This document shows, piece after piece, positions 33,162 through 42,535 of a DNA stretch of 64,000 nt; the stretch's first letter is position 1, and the number at the start of each line of letters is the position of its first letter. Position numbers and translations under genes: made by a program. The notes beneath the pieces are model-generated. The model was not told the origin of the DNA. It saw only the letters and a program-made list of their open reading frames with translations, and did not search any database. The stretch comes from Siphonodentalium dalli (taxonomy: Eukaryota > Mollusca > Scaphopoda > Gadilida > Siphonodentaliidae), in contig CP136065.1 in assembly GCA_032622095.1 (NCBI GenBank), forward strand, positions 243,907,474-243,971,473, given 5' to 3'.

Positions 33162-33863
33162 CCTTTCAAAATAGATTTTCTGGTTTTAGGAAAACTTTGA
33201 GGTGTGAAAATATCAACTGAACGTTTTCTTGACTTGCCACTGCTAGGAGTTGCATGAGGTGTATGAAACTCATCACCAGTGTGACCTTCTTTTAAATGTC
33301 TTTGTATCCACAACCATCGATTCCTGTTACCTACATAATCTTGTGGTACATTAAGTTCCCCCAATCCGCGTAGGAATGTTTCATAACCAACTGGGTCAAA
33401 ACCTTTTCGGTGACGAACAACATCGTTTATCAAATCAATTATATTTGATCCAGTAACTGTTTCTGTTCCATAAATTAATTGTCCACGATCATCCCATCTA
33501 AGTTTAGGATTAGTTGACAACAATGTTAAAATTTGTTGTGCTTTACCACGAAGTTTAGATGGCACACTTTCCAATATATGTTCACTCATTTTCCCAAAGT
33601 TTTCAGATAACTTTTGTTCAGGTAAACTGAATTTTGAATTTAAAGATTTTTGTGAAGTTTTCAATTTGTACAAATTTTCTCCAAATAACTGACTTTTCTG
33701 ATTCAGAAATATTTTTATCATAAACTGATTTCAATTCTTTGTAAGAATCTGAAACATTTGAAATTGCAGGATCCGGAGGTAATTGAGGTTTATTCATTTC
33801 TGACATTTTCCATTGTTTGAAATCTTCCAACATTCTGAATGGTACAATAACCATTTTCTTCAT
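33143..33863 (-). pseudogene. Conserved 'MVxVP' protein with PxLxWDDRG domain (element B), frameshifted
   Basis: The start is 'MKKMVIVPFRMLEDF'. The frame shifts between about 33720 and 33650 and continues with 'VPSKLRGKAQQILTLLSTN', 'LRWDDRGQLIYG', 'NIIDLINDVVRHRKG' and 'GLGELNVPQDYVGN'. This compact domain is widespread in invertebrate Polinton-like loci as an unnamed protein (from memory). A Ser/Arg-rich tail ends 'SILKGWSPLT'. The element A relative at 5812-6114 keeps only the N-terminal part. The function is unknown. Its position between the hydrophobic proteins and integrase is conserved. Confidence 0.65.
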
Positions 33864-33876
33864 ATTTATTTGAGAT

Positions 33877-34251
33877 TTAGTTTTTCAAAATATTGTTAAC
33901 AACTGCACCTAATGTTTTGCTAATCAATGGAGCAAGAAATAATAATGGTAAAAAGCCACCTTTTTTATTCAAAATTTTCTTCTTTTGTTGCAAAGGTTTG
34001 TTCTTGTCTGCAAGATATCTGATATGTTTACGCTTCGAATGTAACTTACGGTTCTGAGCTTCATTCAGTTTTACATTACCTTTTAAAAGATTTTGACAAC
34101 ATTCTGAAATACAATCCATCACTTGTTTCGGAGCATCGTTGATCATTTTCTTTTTATATGCAGTTGGAACTTTACTCATTGCAACAATCAACTCACCATA
34201 TTTTTTTATCAGCGGTGCTTTCCTGCTCTTAGTTTTTGAAGGCATCTTCAC
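33877..34251 (-). CDS. Small basic protein with hydrophobic C-terminus, element B (1)
   Basis: This intact 124-residue frame is Lys-rich through the middle ('KLHSKRKHIRYLADKNK', 'QQKKKILNKKGGFLPLL'). It ends with a hydrophobic helix 'FLPLLFLAPLISKTLGAVV'. The GGFLP-hydrophobic ending is shared by many Polinton proteins and recalls virion peptides processed by adenain in adenoviruses. It is homologous to 5506-5894 in element A. An internal virion protein is possible, but this is inference. Confidence 0.6.
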   Translation of the reverse strand: MKMPSKTKSRKAPLIKKYGELIVAMSKVPTAYKKKMINDAPKQVMDCISECCQNLLKGNVKLNEAQNRKLHSKRKHIRYLADKNKPLQQKKKILNKKGGFLPLLFLAPLISKTLGAVVNNILKN

Positions 34252-34301
34252 AGTCTAAGTAGTTGTCTCAAAATGAGCAGAAAAATTATATGTTTCATCT
34301 T

Positions 34302-34889
34302 TTATCTTTTCTGATTGAACCATTCTAAAGCTTCGAATGCAGATTTCGATGCATCAGACAACCGCATAAATTTTGAAAATTCAAGATCAATAACTGGGTT
34401 TTTTTGTAATGGTTGATGTTGAGGGTTCTGCTGAGAAGGTATAGGTGTAAATTTAGAATGTTGATTTTGTTGAGTTTGCATCGGTGTAAACTTTGAATGA
34501 TTTAGAGAAAGCTTTGTTTTACGTTTAGATTCTTTTTGACTACCCCTTTGTTGTGTTTGCATCAGTGTAATCTTTGAATGTTTTGGAGAAACCTTTGATT
34601 TACTTTTAGATTGTCTACCAGTTTGTTCAAATGAATTTTTCAAAAGACTTCTAATTAAAACTCCTCCAAGGAACCCACTACCACCTCGTTGTAAAATTAA
34701 TTTGCGTTTTGTTTCCATATCAGTTGATCGATCAGAGATTTTTTTAAGAACTTTTTTATTTCTCTGAAAAAACTTTTTTGTCTGTGATGGTAATTTCCAA
34801 TCATTTTCAAGAAATAATTCAGCTGCAAAAGTGAAGAAATTTATAATTTGTGACAGTTCATCATGACTAAACATCTCGGTGGACGACAT
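34302..34889 (-). CDS. Small basic protein with GG-hydrophobic segment, element B (2)
   Basis: The ATG at 34889 ('MSSTEMFSHDELSQIINFF') is chosen because the upstream 23 codons overlap the ATPase 3' end. The 195-residue product has helices, a Lys-rich region, then 'KLILQRGGSGFLGGVLIRSLL', a paralogue of the hydrophobic motif in the next gene. It then has two to four copies of a 'HSKxTxMQTQQ' repeat. The repeats and Gln/Lys richness suggest a disordered tail. Paralogous neighbours of this kind probably arose by duplication inside the element. The function is unknown. Confidence 0.55.
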   Translation of the reverse strand: MSSTEMFSHDELSQIINFFTFAAELFLENDWKLPSQTKKFFQRNKKVLKKISDRSTDMETKRKLILQRGGSGFLGGVLIRSLLKNSFEQTGRQSKSKSKVSPKHSKITLMQTQQRGSQKESKRKTKLSLNHSKFTPMQTQQNQHSKFTPIPSQQNPQHQPLQKNPVIDLEFSKFMRLSDASKSAFEALEWFNQKR

Positions 34890-34923
34890 GGTTCTAAAAT
34901 GAGAAAAGTAACAACAACTGAAT

Positions 34924-35565
34924 TTATACTTTTGAATAAATGACAGGACCTCGGTCATTAGCTGTCAACCATTTATGGAAAATATCAGTTCTAATTCGAA
35001 AATAATTTTCTGTTCTAGGATGAAAATCTACTAAAACATATCCATGATTTATTGAAGTTGCATCTTCGTATGCTTGTTTCAAATGATTGATTTGCATTTG
35101 ATGAGCCAAAACTTTTATTTGATTTTTATCTCGAACGCTTTGAAATAAAACCATGTAGTGTGCATTCAAACTTATAGTTCTGCTACTTTTTGATTTTTGG
35201 AACATGTTTTGAGTAATGTAAATTATTGAAGCATTTCGATGGTGACCTTTTCTAGTAAACCAAAGCATTATTTTGTCTTCATCTTGTTCCCCCATCATGT
35301 CATCGAAAACAACAAGATGAGGAAATGATACAATTTCCTCATCATCGTCTGGAATACCATCGATAAACTCAACGTTATCAATTTCTTTTATACGATTGTA
35401 TGTGTCTTGCCATTCTTTGTAACACCAAACTATTTTCTTTGGTGGTGTTTGGAATAAATCGTGTTTAAATTCAATAACTTTTTTAACAAATTCTGTTTTA
35501 CCTGATCCACTAGGTCCGCTGATAAAGAAATTACACGGATGTTGGAAAAGTAAAGATTCTTCCAT
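34924..35565 (-). CDS. FtsK/HerA-type genome-packaging ATPase of element B
   Basis: This is an intact 213-residue frame. Walker A is 'FFISGPSGSGKTEFVKKVI' (residues about 13-31). Walker B is 'HLVVFDDMM', a sensor strand is 'SIIYITQNMF', and an arginine-rich C-terminus is 'FRIRTDIFHKW'. The length and motif spacing are normal for Polinton packaging ATPases, which belong to the A32-like clade. It would translocate DNA into capsids built from the neighbouring MCP and penton. Of the enzymes in element B, it alone has no visible lesion. Confidence 0.92.
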   Translation of the reverse strand: MEESLLFQHPCNFFISGPSGSGKTEFVKKVIEFKHDLFQTPPKKIVWCYKEWQDTYNRIKEIDNVEFIDGIPDDDEEIVSFPHLVVFDDMMGEQDEDKIMLWFTRKGHHRNASIIYITQNMFQKSKSSRTISLNAHYMVLFQSVRDKNQIKVLAHQMQINHLKQAYEDATSINHGYVLVDFHPRTENYFRIRTDIFHKWLTANDRGPVIYSKV

Positions 35566-35598
35566 GTTGTCACTTTGATGCCTAATCAGAGAGTGAAC

Positions 35599-36186
35599 TT
35601 AACGACGTGTGAATTTAGTTTTTAAACAGAAATCTCCATAGCTGTAAATATTTCCAAACATTTCTATAATCCAAGTATTATAGTCTTCTATTCTTCTGTT
35701 TGTTCTGTAAACAAAAAAATCATTTCCTATAATGTTTTTAATTTTTGCATATGTTGACATTTTTTTTGTTAACAAATACCCATATATCCTAGGAACTGAT
35801 TTAAAGGTTCCCCTAGCAAGAGGATAATTATCTTCATACTTTGTATAATGAATATAGTCATGTTCATCAAAAGTTTCTAAATCTAAATGGTGTTCATCAC
35901 CACCAAATATCCAAAAATCAGATATTCTTTCAATGAGAAAAAATGTTTTGAATTTAATAAATGATTTAATATATTTTTGAGAGAAATGAGAAAATATACT
36001 TGTCTCAAGATAGTCCAATCTCTGTAAACATTCGTCGACATCACAGCATCGTAGTATTGCTTACTTTTCTCTTTCAAACCAGACTTCTTGTAATTCCTTC
36101 TTTATCTCTGGAATAAGTGTTGACTGTGCCACCAAATATCCATAAATCTTCTCAGCAATTTCTGGAGGTACTACTCCTGTCAACAT
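35599..36186 (-). pseudogene. Unknown element B protein with F-box-like N-terminus, one in-frame stop
   Basis: From the ATG at 36186 the frame reads 'MLTGVVPPEIAEKIYGYLV', meets TAA at 36061-36063, and continues in the same frame to 35599. The second part includes 'LETFDEHDYIHYTKYEDNY' and 'SVPRIYGYLLTKKM'. The opening resembles the first helices of an F-box ('LPPEIxxKIxxYL'), which in viruses would recruit a ubiquitin ligase. The similarity is short and I hold it weakly. It sits between PolB and the ATPase. Confidence 0.4.
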
Positions 36187-36202
36187 CTTGACATGAAATG
36201 AC

Positions 36203-39200
36203 TCAACATCTGCATCCGTATGGATATGTGTGAATACCATTGACGAGTTTTCGTTTTGTGTACACCGATCTGAAAGTTTTGGTTTGACACTCACTAATCA
36301 GTTGATGGTTCTTTTGTCTTTTAATTCTGGAAGGATACTCAACAACAGTTTTGAAATTTTCACGATCATTAACACATTGTACCATTGTTTCAAAATAAAT
36401 TTTTGACTTGCGCTGTAATCAAGAGTGATACCTTTTACCTTACATTTGGTGTATCTTCTCCCATCTTTGATGTATTCATATCCGTAGTTCTTTGGCCCAA
36501 GTCCAACAAATTTGACAATCTTTGCATCTGGATGTTCGTCGCTCCATTTCCCCAATCTTCCTTCGATAGTTTTGATGTTCTTCTTTGATGGATCACTGAC
36601 ATACATACAGCTGTCTGTATCAAAATACAGCACTCTATCTCCAAGTTTTTAAAAAACTTTATACAATTGTAATCTTGCATACGCTGTAACAAAAGAAGCA
36701 ACAACAACATTTGCTGAATGATGAGGTTCAATATTATCTAAAATATCAACATAATTTACCAGAATGAATTTGTCACCATCAAGAAGTGTAACATTTTGAA
36801 CAATTATATTGTTACTAGTAAGCAATTCAAAATAACGTGATGGCTTATCCACATACTCTGTTTTTGACATCAGATCTCTTTGTGCATTCTTACCCCATAT
36901 ACAATTAATCATAATTTTAGATATTTGGCGTTTTCCTGGATTCTTCTCGATGTTCTCCAATTTTATACCCTCAGCTGCATAATAATCCTGTACAAACTTT
37001 TGCTTCTGTTCTTCTGTCCCAACACCAAATGGATAACCACTACATTCCTGTTTGATCTTTAGATGTTTGTCGATATAGGATTTGTATATTTAATCTGTCC
37101 AATCTGTCCAATGCCAAATTTGGTACACATCAAGTATTTTGTAGCCAACATCCATTGCTTTGAATAATTCTGGCGTGGTCCACACTCCGGTTATAGCTCG
37201 ATCTTCTTCTGAATGGTTACATGTCTCGTTCTCATTGATGGCGCAAGTTTTGCACAAAGTTAAAACCATTTTGTTGTTACAATGAATCGGTAGAACTGGA
37301 ATATACAATTTCGATGGTGGTAAAATTGTACATTTAACAAGCCCCGCATAGTCTCTAATGTGTTCTTGATCGATCTGCTCTTGGCTCAAAATTTCTGGAT
37401 GTCCAACAGGGTAGAATTTATATTTGTTGCAAAATGGATACAACGAACACACATCGATGAACTTGATTTCTTTTGTGGAATCTTGATCAATTTCCTCGTA
37501 CAATTTGATGGCATTTGTATGTCCACCACCAAACAATGCTTCTCTTGGCAAAATGGGGTCTCGATGTTTGTAGAAAGATTCCATTTGTTGTTTGAATTTC
37601 ACATCCAATTTCATTCTTTCGTCGATCTGATGTCCCCAAAGTGATTCAACTCTGTAACAAAGACTTTCCAGTTCATCTTTCTTCTGTTGAGTTCTTGTAT
37701 ATAATTCTTCCATGGTGAGCATCGTATAGGGATTCTTGTATTGTCTGTTGTTGTAACATTTTGGACATCCATGAAACAGACATCCATTCATCTCAAAAAC
37801 TGTTCTTGTGGCTTCCTCATATCCATCGACGTAGTGTCCACCAATCTTGATTTCTCCTCCATTCAAAGCATGCTTAATTGTTATCATACGTGACAATGAT
37901 AGATGTTGAAGCCAACGTATCGCTTTCATGGAATAGTTTTTAGCACATGGGTATCCACCATCTGGAATGACTCCAATTGTTTTCTCTGGCATTGAATTCT
38001 TCCTCCATGCCAAATTGCAAACTTGCGCCAATGTTATTGACTCAATGAACGGGTCAATCTGTTCTGTTTCCAATATGTATTTCCTGAAATTTCCACATCC
38101 ACGGCGAAGAATATCCACGTCTGATTTGCAGTACTTCTCCATCTCTTCTTGGAAGTTGAATATCACGTAATTTTCTATTTTCTCATTGTACCATTCAAAG
38201 AATTTCTCTCGATTTTCCACGCTCATCATGTCTGGTTTGTAGTAATCAGAAGCCAAGTAAGGTCCAATGTAATTTTGAAACTTTGGTGAATTCGCCCAAT
38301 GTGGAAAGTGTCCTTTCGTCATCTCATTCAGCTGAAAAGTTTGTGGAAACTTTGAAAGTGGCATCATCAGAAAACTCAGAGAATCAATAACTTTCACGCT
38401 GTTGCATTTTAAACTGAGAATTTTGTTTCCATTCATGATCAGTTCTGGTTTATGAATTCCACTTTGTATGAGTGCTTGAAGTAGAAACTGTGCATCGTAT
38501 CCCTGAGCATTATGTGCTATTGCAACACATCCTTTGTGATCTTGGTGGAATAACCAGTTTGTGAGTCTGTTAAAACGTTGTCACCCTTGAATACAAATTC
38601 TCTGGAATCCAGTCCGCATGTTTCACATTTTTCGTCGATTGGTTTGCACATGCAATCTCCACAAGCGGTATGTGCAACACAGAAGTTTGGAATATGAACA
38701 CCTGTGTCTTGTCTGCATTCAAAGTCAAAGAATACATATGGAATCTTTGCAGGTTTCTTTTCCGGTGATTCATATTTTGGAATGTAGCACCTGTGATCTG
38801 CTTCAACGATTTCTTTGCAATGTTTGCATTTCTTCAACCCCGCACATATATGTCTGCTTGATTTATTGGTGAGAATTTCTTCATCACAATTGTTGCATAG
38901 TTGAACCAAATCACATATTTTTCTTTTCTGTTTTCCTTCCGTCTTCAAATGGTTGTCGAAACAAGATTTACTTCTGAATGATCGTCGACACGTTCTACAC
39001 TGTCAATGACCAGCATGCACAAACAAATCTGCATCGATGATCGCCACGACTTTTGAATCCAATGTCACAGAATTCGCAGTAGTAGCTGGTGCCTAGAAAT
39101 CCTTTGATTGATGTTATGGTGTCGAAGTGATTGTTGTTGTAGTAGATGTGTACACATTTGCTCTCCGAACACATTTCTGCAGGTTCAAATAGAAATCCAG

Positions 39201-40143
39201 CGCCAGCAAATTCATTGTGAATTTTCACAACATATTCTGGATACAATATTTCTTGAATCTTGTGGAACTCATTGATACTGCAAACTGTATCGTGCGGAAT
39301 GCCAGCACGGTTGAGTAGATTTTTTGCGGCATCTGTTTGTGCTGTGTATATTGATTGTCTTATTCTTTTCCATTTCTTTGACCAGCACGCAGATCCATCA
39401 CTATCTGCCTTACACATACCGACGACAATAGATCTTGCCATACACATAACATCATCAGCATTTTCAATCCGGACAATACTTCTTTTTACTTTTGTCAGCT
39501 TGTTCTTGTCTGCAAATGGTCCATAATGTAGTGAGTGTCGTGTACCACCTTCCGGAATATCTGTAACGAAGATTCCGAAATTGAGTGCACCGTCATGAAT
39601 TGTAAAGTCTGCATTTGATTGAACTACATTTTGAATATTATCCATGAGTGTCCCACCATTCAATTCACTGGCTTTTGTGAATGGAATGAAAATGCTCATA
39701 TCAAGTCCTGGATGATTTATCGTAACTCTGATTCTTGTCTTCTCATTTGCTGAACATTTCTGTTTCAATTCTTCTGTCAACTTCTCAAATATCTCTGGAA
39801 TGTTCTCGATTGGATCTGTAAATTTCTCGAATTTCACACCAAATTGTCGTGCTGCTGATTTAAATTTTCTGGAAAATTTCTCCGAGTTCAGCTCCAATTT
39901 GAAATATTTTGTTGGATTGAACACAACACGCTCTCTAGCCAGACTTCTCTTTCTCTTCCCACCAATTTCTCTATTCTGTCTTCGACCGCGTCCAATCTGC
40001 CCATCACTAGAACTTTCTTCACTTTCTGCCCCATCAGTTTCCATATCACTCTCTTCAATAACTGCAGGCCTTGGTCTTTTTCTAACAATATCTTCTTCGC
40101 CTGTGGCGTCGTCTGAAACAGGTCTTTTAATTCTCTTAAACAT
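36203..40143 (-). pseudogene. Protein-primed DNA polymerase B of element B (adintovirus-like), broken
   Basis: The start 'MFKRIKRPVSDDATGEED' lies inside the terminal inverted repeat. It is followed by 'DDVMCMARSIVVGM', a Cys/His finger region ('YYCEFCDIGFKSRGDHRC'), Exo I 'VFFDFECRQD' and Exo II 'IAHNAQGYDAQFL'. Exo III is 'YCKSDVDILRRG', motif A 'FIDVCSLYPF', motif B 'MINCIWGKNAQ', motif C 'YFDTDSCMYV' and then 'VGLGPKNYGYEY'. Lesions are frameshifts near 38990, 38530 and 36395, and in-frame TAA at 37090 and 36649. It differs strongly from the PolB of elements A and C, for example in motif A 'SLYP' and motif B 'WGK', so B belongs to another lineage. Confidence 0.9.
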
Positions 40144-40431
40144 TTTTTTCTTGAGTTTTGTCAGCAAAAAATATTGCGACTGGCTTCTTCGGAGTTGAAG
40201 TGTAAAGTGTAGAATTACACCTGCTTTTATTGCATTCGATGCTATAAAAGCAGGTGTAATTCTACACTTTACACTTCAACTCCGAAGAAGCCAGTCGCAA
40301 TATTTTTTGCTGACAAAACTCAAGACAAAAATGTTTAAGAGAATTAAAAGACCTGTTTCAGACGACGCCACCAGCGAAGAAGATATTGTTAGAAAAAGAC
40401 CAAGGCCTGCAGTTATTGAAGAGAGCGATAT
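40045..40431. repeat. Head-to-head terminal inverted repeat (about 190-bp arms, 3-nt centre)
   Basis: The left arm (about 40045-40235) is the reverse complement of the right arm (about 40239-40431) with only a few mismatches. The arms are separated by the 3-nt centre 'tcg' at 40236-40238. Each arm contains the same gene start, 'MFKRIKRPVSDDAT', reading outwards. That of the left arm is the PolB start (minus strand, 40143) and that of the right arm begins at 40331 (plus strand). This is what two abutting terminal repeats of a linear, protein-primed element would give. A circular or concatemer junction and a later fold-back duplication are both possible. Confidence 0.9.
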
Positions 40432-40930
40432 TGAGCTACATAAAGAAGATTAAAAAAAATCTACACAACCACTGACTAGAAAAATTCAAGATAATCTTGT
40501 CGAATTGAGACAGATCTCTACCGATTTGTTTAAACTTTGTAACAAAATGCAATGGCAAGAGAAACAAGAGAAAAACAAAGCTGATAAAAATTGGAAACCG
40601 CCATATGGTTACTGTTACAAATGCGGCCAAGACACCCATTGGTCCTTCCATTGTAAAGTAGATTTCGGCGACAAAAAAAATGTGAAAACTATACAAAAGT
40701 CTACAAGCAGTAACAATACAAGAACAAATGCAGATATCAAAACTGAAGAGATGTCTACAACATCAGATTTTTCCAAACAAGACCGATCTGTTGATCCTAC
40801 GAATGATTCACAGAACAAATCTGAAGATAAACATCCAGAAATTGAAAATTCCAAGAAAACTTCCAAGAAAAAGAAGCTGAGACCATTCTACATTCCAAAA
40901 ACAGATAAACGAATCGACACAAACAATTGA
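40331..40930 (+). pseudogene. CCHC zinc-knuckle protein sharing the PolB N-terminal tag, one in-frame stop
   Basis: The ATG at 40331 gives 40 codons shared with PolB through the inverted repeat, then TAA at 40451. The same frame continues through 'KIQDNLVELRQISTDLFKL' to the zinc knuckle 'CYKCGQDTHWSFHC' (CX2CX4HX4C) and a Lys/Ser-rich acidic tail. It ends 'RPFYIPKTDKRIDTNN' at 40930. CCHC knuckles bind single-stranded nucleic acid, as in Gag proteins. A poly(A)-like 'aataaa' follows at about 40945. The shared 5' end explains the tag. The downstream part may be a separate gene starting after the stop. Confidence 0.55.
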
Positions 40931-41018
40931 AAATTATGTTGTGTGAATAAATTATGAATTGAACAATCGTGTTTTGTTTTTTCAGCTATGAAAGAGTAAC
41001 CTTTTGGGAAATGTGGGT

Positions 41019-41034
41019 GGCCCTGAAAAGGGCC
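41019..41034 (-). terminator. Histone-type 3' stem-loop (minus strand)
   Basis: On the minus strand the sequence reads GGCCCTTTTCAGGGCC, preceded by AAAAC and followed by ACCCACA. This matches the metazoan histone mRNA 3' stem-loop (6-bp stem, 4-nt loop, ACC-type flank) recognised by SLBP. It lies 60 nt after the stop of the 41094-41390 gene. Confidence 0.88.
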
Positions 41035-41093
41035 GTTTTCTCTTTTCCAGGATTCATAAGAATTCTGACAAATCAGGATATATCCCGTTAGGA

Positions 41094-41390
41094 TTAATTG
41101 TCACAGACCAAATAGGATTTGATCTGAGCAAAGCTGTCAATCGCTGCATTGCACAGATCTTTCTTCTTGATCTGTGACAAGATCTCCACGAGATCAAGAT
41201 TGCTTGATTCTTGAACATCACATACTTTAGGCAATGGTCGTCGGCGAGCCAAAAAATCTCTTATCATCTGCTTCTGAACCATACTTTGTTTAGGAGAATC
41301 CTGCCATTTCCTATATCTTCTTATTTCCGTCACCTCTGACGAATCTCTCTTCCTCCACAACTTCTTGAGAAATTTCTTTAAAGACGGCAT
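41094..41390 (-). CDS. Small basic protein of unknown family, histone-type 3' end (cassette 1, minus)
   Basis: This is a 98-residue frame from 'MPSLKKFLKKLWRKRDSSE' with a basic N-terminal half and 'SNLDLVEILSQIKKKDLC' near the end. I recognise no family. Its stop is 60 nt from a canonical histone stem-loop at 41034-41019. It is transcribed divergently from 42005-42223 across a 614-bp spacer that is nearly identical to the spacer of the second pair. The shared control sequences at both ends make it a credible gene despite its size. Confidence 0.55.
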   Translation of the reverse strand: MPSLKKFLKKLWRKRDSSEVTEIRRYRKWQDSPKQSMVQKQMIRDFLARRRPLPKVCDVQESSNLDLVEILSQIKKKDLCNAAIDSFAQIKSYLVCDN

Positions 41391-42004
41391 AATGAATGAA
41401 GTTCACTGAAAAAGTGAAATTATTTGTATACATTTGACACGGGCGACAATGAAACCACATGTCGCATTGGCGTTAAAATTGACAAATATTTCCTGACGTT
41501 GTGTTTTTTCAGAGACGGATCACCATGCATATTTTTCTTGATCATTATTGCATAGCGATCAAACAAATGTTTTTAATATCGTTAGATCATTATCTATTAT
41601 TTGGTACACATGATTGATATATTTATTACCTCGTTAGGCAAATATGGAATGTTTTTCTAGTTTTTGTTTTTGGAATTGTACATATTTTATACATAAAAAC
41701 TGAACACAAGAAACATACTGAACATTTTTCTTGATCATTGCATTTTGATAACTTTACTTGGTCATCGTTTATGAACGAAGATGAATTCATATGTTAAAAC
41801 ATCTTAATTAATTGTATATACTATCATGAATTTAATCTATAACATATCGAAATGGTGAAACTAACAGATAATGCACTGAAAAGAAACACAACGTCAGGAA
41901 ACATTTGTCATTTTTAACGTCAAAGTATTATGTGCTTTCTCTACCGCCCGCGCAATCGTGATACAAGTTCAAGACGGATCTTCAGGCTTATTCTGCATTC
42001 AAAG
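41391..42004. promoter_or_regulatory. Bidirectional promoter region, cassette 1
   Basis: The spacer between divergent starts is about 97% identical by eye to 43034-43660 over some 550 bp. It contains an imperfect inverted pair of about 37 bp: 'gcgttaaaattgacaaatat' plus 'ttcctgacgttgtgtt' near 41472, and its reverse complement near 41888-41925. The right side ends 'ctgcattcaaagATG' at the plus-strand start. The symmetry suggests both directions use the same factors, as in histone gene pairs. Confidence 0.7.
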
Positions 42005-42223
42005 ATGACTGCAATACCCGAACCCTTGATGGCGATACTGAGAGGAACTATGGGGATAACACCGCAGATAATGTGGGGCAGGTACGCAAGAGAAGTGACC
42101 GACCGTTCAAAGCTGATCATGCAAAAAAGAACAGCAACCATACCAACAGAGTCTAGCTGTCCTATTTTATCTGAGGCGGCGCAACAAAAGCAAAATTCTC
42201 ACTCTGAGAAAATTGGGGAGTGA
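42005..42223 (+). CDS. 72-residue protein of unknown family, histone-type 3' end (cassette 1, plus)
   Basis: The ATG at 42005 is chosen because 'ttctgcattcaaagatgact' is conserved before the start of 43661-44125, while the frame upstream is promoter DNA. The product reads 'MTAIPEPLMAILRGTMG' and ends 'QQKQNSHSEKIGE'. Only 'MTA' is shared with the other plus-strand gene. Two histone-like stem-loops follow within 65 nt. No family is recognised. Confidence 0.5.
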   Translation: MTAIPEPLMAILRGTMGITPQIMWGRYAREVTDRSKLIMQKRTATIPTESSCPILSEAAQQKQNSHSEKIGE

Positions 42224-42243
42224 ATTTTGATGTCGTACAAAAC

Positions 42244-42286
42244 GGCCCTTTTCAGGGCCAAAACAAAAACGGTTCTTTTCAGGACC
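42244..42286 (+). terminator. Two tandem histone-type 3' stem-loops
   Basis: GGCCCTTTTCAGGGCC lies at 42244-42259, 21 nt after the stop codon, and GGTTCTTTTCAGGACC at 42271-42286. Both are preceded by AAAAC/AAAAAC. The second has a G-T wobble in the stem and is followed by AACCAA. Tandem copies are unusual. Confidence 0.85.
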
Positions 42287-42497
42287 AACCAATTTTTTCA
42301 AAAAGAAAAACTTTTAGCATTGCTTAAGAACTAATAATGTTCATTGTACCCTATGTTTCGTTTTGAAAAAATCACGCCACAAATAATTTAAAACAAAATA
42401 TACTTGCAAATATTTGTTGTTGAATAAATTATGAAATGAACAATCGTATTTTGTTTTTTTTCAGCTATGAAAGAGTAACCTTTTGGGAAATGTGTGT

Positions 42498-42513
42498 GGC
42501 CCTGAAAAGGGCC
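42498..42513 (-). terminator. Histone-type 3' stem-loop (minus strand, cassette 2)
   Basis: The minus strand reads AAAACGGCCCTTTTCAGGGC with the closing C and then ACACAC. It lies 23 nt after the stop of 42536-43033. The 100 bp around it are nearly identical to those around 41019-41034. Confidence 0.88.
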
Positions 42514-42535
42514 GTTTTAAATTTATCATCTGACT

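Noticed and set aside
38995..40198. Plus-strand ORFs opposite PolB of element B (for example 39260-39526 and 39800-40198)
   Set aside because: They are Ser/Phe/Leu-rich shadows of the strongly recognised minus-strand polymerase frame.
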